17,548 bases of DNA from Spirochaetaceae bacterium (GTDB lineage: Bacteria > Spirochaetota > Spirochaetia > Treponematales > Breznakiellaceae): positions 1 through 17,548 of the forward strand of contig JAITHM010000023.1 in assembly GCA_031279965.1 (NCBI GenBank), given 5' to 3'. Below are positions 14,645 through 17,548 of the stretch, piece after piece. Both the position numbers and the translations under genes were made by a program. The notes beneath the pieces are model-generated. The model did not search any database and was not told the DNA's origin. It saw only the letters and a list, made by a program, of their open reading frames with translations. Numbering within the stretch: the stretch's first letter is position 1; each line of letters opens with the position of its first letter.

Positions 14645-15691
14645 TTACTGTTGTCCAGCTCCACCCTGAGCAGCAGCAGGATTGAGGAATTTGTCCTCAT
14701 CACCAGCAGTATAGTGTTTGCGTTCTTCAAGGTAGCGGAATACCTGATCTTTACCAAAGTCTTTACCTTCGATTTTGGCCTTCTCAAGCTCACGATCCTC
14801 AATGATACTCCACGTATCTTCATCGTTGATGTCACGCTCCATTTCAAGCTCGGCCTTGTCAAACAACACGCGAACTTCTTTGAAGTAGGCAACGAAGTCA
14901 GTGTCAACAATCTGTGCATTCGCCGCATCGCGCTGAATGATAAAGCCACCGAACTTTACGTAAGGAGCTTGTATCGGATACAGCGGATTCAGGTGATAAA
15001 CACGATTGCGGACATTCTGTATATATTGCGGGTTATCCCAGCGAAGAGTCGCCCAGCCGTCATAATTCAACGGGCCAAGGAAGACAACCTGCTCAATACC
15101 GCTTCCGTCAATAATGATTGCAGAAAGCGTACAGGGAAAGTTCAAACCATAGGCATCAACCGCAATTGCTTTGACCGATCCCACATTTTTAACAAGCCCA
15201 TAGCCGCCTTCAAAGCGCGTCTGTGCGGGTTTTTCCGCAGGCTTGCTCAGATCCCCTGTTTCGCTAACTTCAGTGTACTCATAAGCAGGAATATCAAACG
15301 GGGGGAGAATCTTCGCGTAGGAATTAAAATTCGCTACGGGGAAGTGAACACGCACACCCATTACATTTTCGTGCTGCTTTGACTTTGCTATGCGTGTAAA
15401 ACTCAAGCTGTCGTTAAGCACTGTCTTTGACGACTGGGCAAGCTTAACAAGCCAGTTTTCGACTGCCAACGATGTCTTCATCACTGACTTTTGCTCTGCA
15501 GTGAAGCTGCTACCAGCATTTGTGCTGAAATCCATCACAGTCTGCCGATTTTGGGGCAATACCCCTTGCTCCTGCTGACCGTCGAGAATATCAGGTACAA
15601 GCTTTGAAAAGTCGATGAGCACCGCTTCATCAGCAAAGACCGAACCTGCCGCGAACAAAACAAGGGCAAATAGTACTAAAATCCGTTTCAT
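14645..15691 (-). CDS. flaA: Flagellar filament outer-layer (sheath) protein FlaA
   Basis: A 348-residue secreted protein with a clear signal peptide (KRILVLFALVLFAAGSVFA, cleaved before DEAVLIDF). The mature sequence contains ARSKQH-like IAKSKQHENVMGVRVHFPV, ILPPFDIPAYEYTE, GSVKAIAVDAYGLNFPCTL, FLGPLNYDGWATLRWDNP, YIQNVRNRVYHLNPLYP and FVAYFKEVRVLFDKAELE, all typical of spirochaete FlaA. FlaA coats the FlaB core of periplasmic flagella and affects filament stiffness and helical shape. The tail is Gly/Gln-rich (GGAGQQ). AAGGAG lies eight bases before ATG 15691. The gene has its own near-perfect promoter and strong terminator, so it is probably a highly expressed single-gene unit. As I recall, flaA also follows an amidase gene in T. 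pallidum. Confidence 0.96.
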   Translation of the reverse strand: MKRILVLFALVLFAAGSVFADEAVLIDFSKLVPDILDGQQEQGVLPQNRQTVMDFSTNAGSSFTAEQKSVMKTSLAVENWLVKLAQSSKTVLNDSLSFTRIAKSKQHENVMGVRVHFPVANFNSYAKILPPFDIPAYEYTEVSETGDLSKPAEKPAQTRFEGGYGLVKNVGSVKAIAVDAYGLNFPCTLSAIIIDGSGIEQVVFLGPLNYDGWATLRWDNPQYIQNVRNRVYHLNPLYPIQAPYVKFGGFIIQRDAANAQIVDTDFVAYFKEVRVLFDKAELEMERDINDEDTWSIIEDRELEKAKIEGKDFGKDQVFRYLEERKHYTAGDEDKFLNPAAAQGGAGQQ

Positions 15692-15744
15692 TTATGGCTC
15701 CTTTCCATACGTACTAAAAATTTATAATAAACCAATTAATGGCC

Positions 15745-15772
15745 ATTATATCACACAAAAAAAATTTGTCAA
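15745..15772 (-). promoter_or_regulatory. Consensus sigma70-type promoter of flaA with a T8 spacer tract
   Basis: On the minus strand a perfect TTGACA (15767-15772) and a perfect TATAAT (15745-15750) are 16 bases apart. The spacer contains eight consecutive T (15757-15764 as A8 on plus). The predicted start lies near 15738, giving a leader of about 47 bases with AAGGAG before the ATG. The -35 box directly abuts the stop codon of the upstream GerMN gene. Confidence 0.88.
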
Positions 15773-16279
15773 CTACCCCGCACGAGGCATCTCGCGTCCG
15801 CGGATAAAAAATCGCACGGCCTTGATACCCCGGAAATTCCGCTTGATGTCGCGTTCAATGCTTCGCAGATTGTGCTGAACATCTCCCGCAGCCATACCAA
15901 CCGGTGCTGGCGGCAGTACCGCTTCTTCTGAAAACCCAATATACACCGTGTTTTCACGCACAAAGAACGACTCCAAAACTGCCGAACGGTCAATAAGCGG
16001 CGCAGCATCCCATTCAGAGGGACCCAACGCAACCTCTTCCGCAAAGACGCGAATATCATCCGCCCTGCTTCCCGTTCGCGCAACAAAGCGCTCCTCAACA
16101 AATTTTGTTTCTGCCTTGGGCGAATAAAACACAATGGTTCGCCGCACAAGACCAGAAATACGGTAATCACCTAAAGCGATTATCGACAAAAAACCCATAC
16201 AAATCAAGCATGCTATTGGTTTTTGCATCAAAATAATTACGCACCGGACATACCAGGCAACGGTTTTAAACGTTATCAT
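15773..16279 (-). CDS. GerMN-domain protein, membrane-anchored
   Basis: This 168-residue protein has one hydrophobic segment at about residues 12-36 (VRCVIILMQKPIACLICMGF and onward) acting as an anchor or uncleaved signal. After it come VFYSPKAETKFVEERFVAR, ALGPSEWDAAPLIDRSAVLE and ENTVYIGFSEEAVLPP. The order of a P-rich strand, a [A/L]xGP motif and a final xVYIxFS strand is that of the GerMN domain, found in spore-germination GerM and in many non-sporulating bacteria beside amidases. The ATG at 16279 overlaps the amidase stop as ATGA, so the two are translationally coupled and probably act together on peptidoglycan. GerMN function is not firmly known; a role assisting the amidase is inferred from the pairing. 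Start at Met18 (16228) is an alternative. Confidence 0.8.
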   Translation of the reverse strand: MITFKTVAWYVRCVIILMQKPIACLICMGFLSIIALGDYRISGLVRRTIVFYSPKAETKFVEERFVARTGSRADDIRVFAEEVALGPSEWDAAPLIDRSAVLESFFVRENTVYIGFSEEAVLPPAPVGMAAGDVQHNLRSIERDIKRNFRGIKAVRFFIRGREMPRAG

Positions 16280-17340
16280 GGCGTAGCTATATAGCCTCCA
16301 GATTGCTCAAAATTCCGCACAAAATCCATAATACCGTTATATATCGAACCGGCAAATTTTTTCAAGTCGTCTTCGTTTGCAAGCAGCCGTGCATCAGCTT
16401 CGTTGGTTACAAATGCAAGCTCAACAAGCACTGAGGGCATTAAGGCTTTTCGCACAACAAAAAAATCTTCCGCTTTAAGGCCCCGCGAGGGCAATTTTGC
16501 CCCGAATGTCTCTGAAATACGGCGATGTATGGCGCTTGCCATAAGAAGGCTTTCGCGGTTGTACTCTTCCTGGAGAATATCATTTATAATGGGCGCAATA
16601 CCCCGGTATTCGCGCTCAGTTTCTTTATTAATAACAGTCCGGTTGTGTTCTGGAGTAAGATACCAAACTTCAAAGCCGCGCGCCGTTTTGTTAAAACTGG
16701 CATTTGCGTGGATAGAAATGTAAATAATTGCCTCGGTGTCTTTTAGTGCTACAGAATTTGCCATTGCAACACGGTCTTGCAGGGTCGGATAACTGTCTCC
16801 GGTACGGCTTATCAGAATTTTTTTATCGGGAAACGCCGCCTGGAGCCGTAAATAAAGCTCTTTTGATACAGTTAGCGTTATTTCTTTTTCAACAAGCGTT
16901 ACTTTTTCCCCGTTAAAAACATGATTACCGGTTGCACCAGTATCTTTGCCGCCATGTCCAGGATCAATCATGATCGCGGCAATTTTAAAATGAGAAGCGT
17001 CATCAAGACGGGAGTTTTCAAACGCCTGTTTAAGCGAAACAACAAATTCTGCTGGAAAAGTTAATTTGCCATCTTTTACAAAAGGCACCGGCAAGTCGAA
17101 AATCTGTTTATTATCGAAGAGAACAGGGCCTCGCTTTCCCGCTTCTCCTGTTTCAAATGACGCATTATGCCCCCCGGAACTGAACATTCCCGACTGAAAA
17201 AAACTATCCCAGTAGAGTTGTGCCTCAAGTGTATCGAGTGTTTCTTGCAAGCTTTTGTTTTGAGTACTGGCAGTCTCCGCCGGCAGCGGTGAAATAACGG
17301 CCAACGCGCCGCACAGTGCCCAGATAATGCGCATTCTCAT
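16276..17340 (-). CDS. N-acetylmuramoyl-L-alanine amidase (Amidase_3), exported
   Basis: A 354-residue zinc amidase that removes the peptide from MurNAc in peptidoglycan. The signal peptide is at residues 1-21 (ALCGALAVISPLPA). Residues 30-115 form a non-conserved N-terminal region. The Amidase_3 domain begins at IAAIMIDPGHGGKDTG, with His129, Glu151 in LVEKEITLTVSKEL, His211 in YISIHANAS, and the catalytic Glu in MPSVLVELAFVTNEAD near residue 312. All zinc and catalytic residues expected for the family are present. It overlaps the GerMN gene by four bases. Start ATG 17340 lacks a clear ribosome-binding site; ATG at 17334 is also possible. It lies 70 bases after the TatD-like gene. Likely roles are cell separation or wall turnover around periplasmic flagella. 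Confidence 0.94.
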   Translation of the reverse strand: MRMRIIWALCGALAVISPLPAETASTQNKSLQETLDTLEAQLYWDSFFQSGMFSSGGHNASFETGEAGKRGPVLFDNKQIFDLPVPFVKDGKLTFPAEFVVSLKQAFENSRLDDASHFKIAAIMIDPGHGGKDTGATGNHVFNGEKVTLVEKEITLTVSKELYLRLQAAFPDKKILISRTGDSYPTLQDRVAMANSVALKDTEAIIYISIHANASFNKTARGFEVWYLTPEHNRTVINKETEREYRGIAPIINDILQEEYNRESLLMASAIHRRISETFGAKLPSRGLKAEDFFVVRKALMPSVLVELAFVTNEADARLLANEDDLKKFAGSIYNGIMDFVRNFEQSGGYIATP

Positions 17341-17410
17341 TACTAATTTATCGGAGATTTCAGAGGTATTGTTTACTGTGCCTTACCTTTATTTTAAAAA
17401 GATAAGGAAA

Positions 17411-17548
17411 TTATGTGCCAAAAAGCGCAGCGGCGTTTGCGGCGACATGTTCCTTGAGCGCCTCAAGACTCATATTCCGAAGCGTCGCAGCGTTTTTGTA
17501 GGTTTCTAGAATCAGGCCAGGATGACAGGGGGTTCCCCGGTGCGTCAC
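17411..17548 (-). CDS. C-terminal end of a probable TatD-family hydrolase (5' end off window)
   Basis: An open frame enters from the right edge and ends at TAA 17411-17413, encoding 45 residues. The sequence HRGTPCHPGLILETYKNAA, then LRNMSLEALKEHVAANAAALFG, matches the last helix region of TatD metal-dependent hydrolases. These typically end RG..N.P.yv, then LrgisleeLa..t..NA.rLFG. It has no start codon within the window and is short, so the call rests on this final motif alone. It is on the same strand as the amidase, 70 bases upstream of it. Confidence 0.6.
   Translation of the reverse strand: MTHRGTPCHPGLILETYKNAATLRNMSLEALKEHVAANAAALFGT

Noticed and set aside
17327..17509. 60-codon plus-strand ORF at the right end
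   Set aside because: It opposes the amidase start and the TatD-like frame, and lacks a ribosome-binding site and recognisable features.

Overview
The window looks like chromosomal DNA from a spirochaete, most likely a Treponema relative. The best evidence is a complete flagellar filament outer-layer protein FlaA, a protein type characteristic of spirochaete periplasmic flagella. It lies next to a GerMN-domain protein and an N-acetylmuramoyl-L-alanine amidase. A short alanyl-tRNA synthetase without the C-Ala domain, a tiny AURKAIP1/COX24-type ribosomal protein and a Flavo-1-like RNA fit the same assignment. The genome has mixed base composition. No tRNA, rRNA, insertion sequence, phage gene or CRISPR array was seen.

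Layout. Positions 2-667 hold the 3' end of a secreted-type DUF6273 protein whose codon use differs from everything else here. Positions 665-1020 contain no gene but are densely structured: a long wobble-rich stem-loop starting at the stop codon, two heptameric repeat tracts, and a three-hairpin element that resembles the Flavo-1 RNA motif. A good sigma70-type promoter (1029-1057) then drives a 29-residue basic ribosomal-type protein (1090-1179) and dxs, the first enzyme of the MEP isoprenoid pathway. Running the other way from about 6.5 kb to 3.0 kb is a minus-strand group: a receiver-only response regulator that lacks its phospho-acceptor Asp, a bactofilin, alaS and a secreted protein of unknown function, with several coupled stop/start junctions. 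A plus-strand secreted TPR protein (6733-7854) meets a minus-strand twin zinc-ribbon membrane protein end to end.

From 14.5 kb down to 8.6 kb there is a long minus-strand run that may be one operon: a RelA/SpoT-synthetase-TPR fusion, a Na/Pi cotransporter with a PhoU-like tail, a lipoprotein, ornithine carbamoyltransferase, and a stand-alone DUF2791/BrxD-like ATPase. A small frame-interrupted membrane-protein ORF follows. From 17.5 to 14.6 kb, also on minus, are the C-terminal end of a probable TatD-family hydrolase, the amidase, the GerMN protein and flaA. flaA has its own consensus promoter and a strong terminator.

The observations I consider most worth following up are these. The long stem-loop after the DUF6273 gene has G-U pairs that all fit plus-strand RNA. 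The Flavo-1-like element follows it. The 29-codon ribosomal-type gene before dxs is easy to miss. The flaA promoter has a T8 run inside its spacer. The small ORF at 8386-8549 changes frame at poly-T runs. The ATPase normally belongs to defence-type clusters but appears here without partners.
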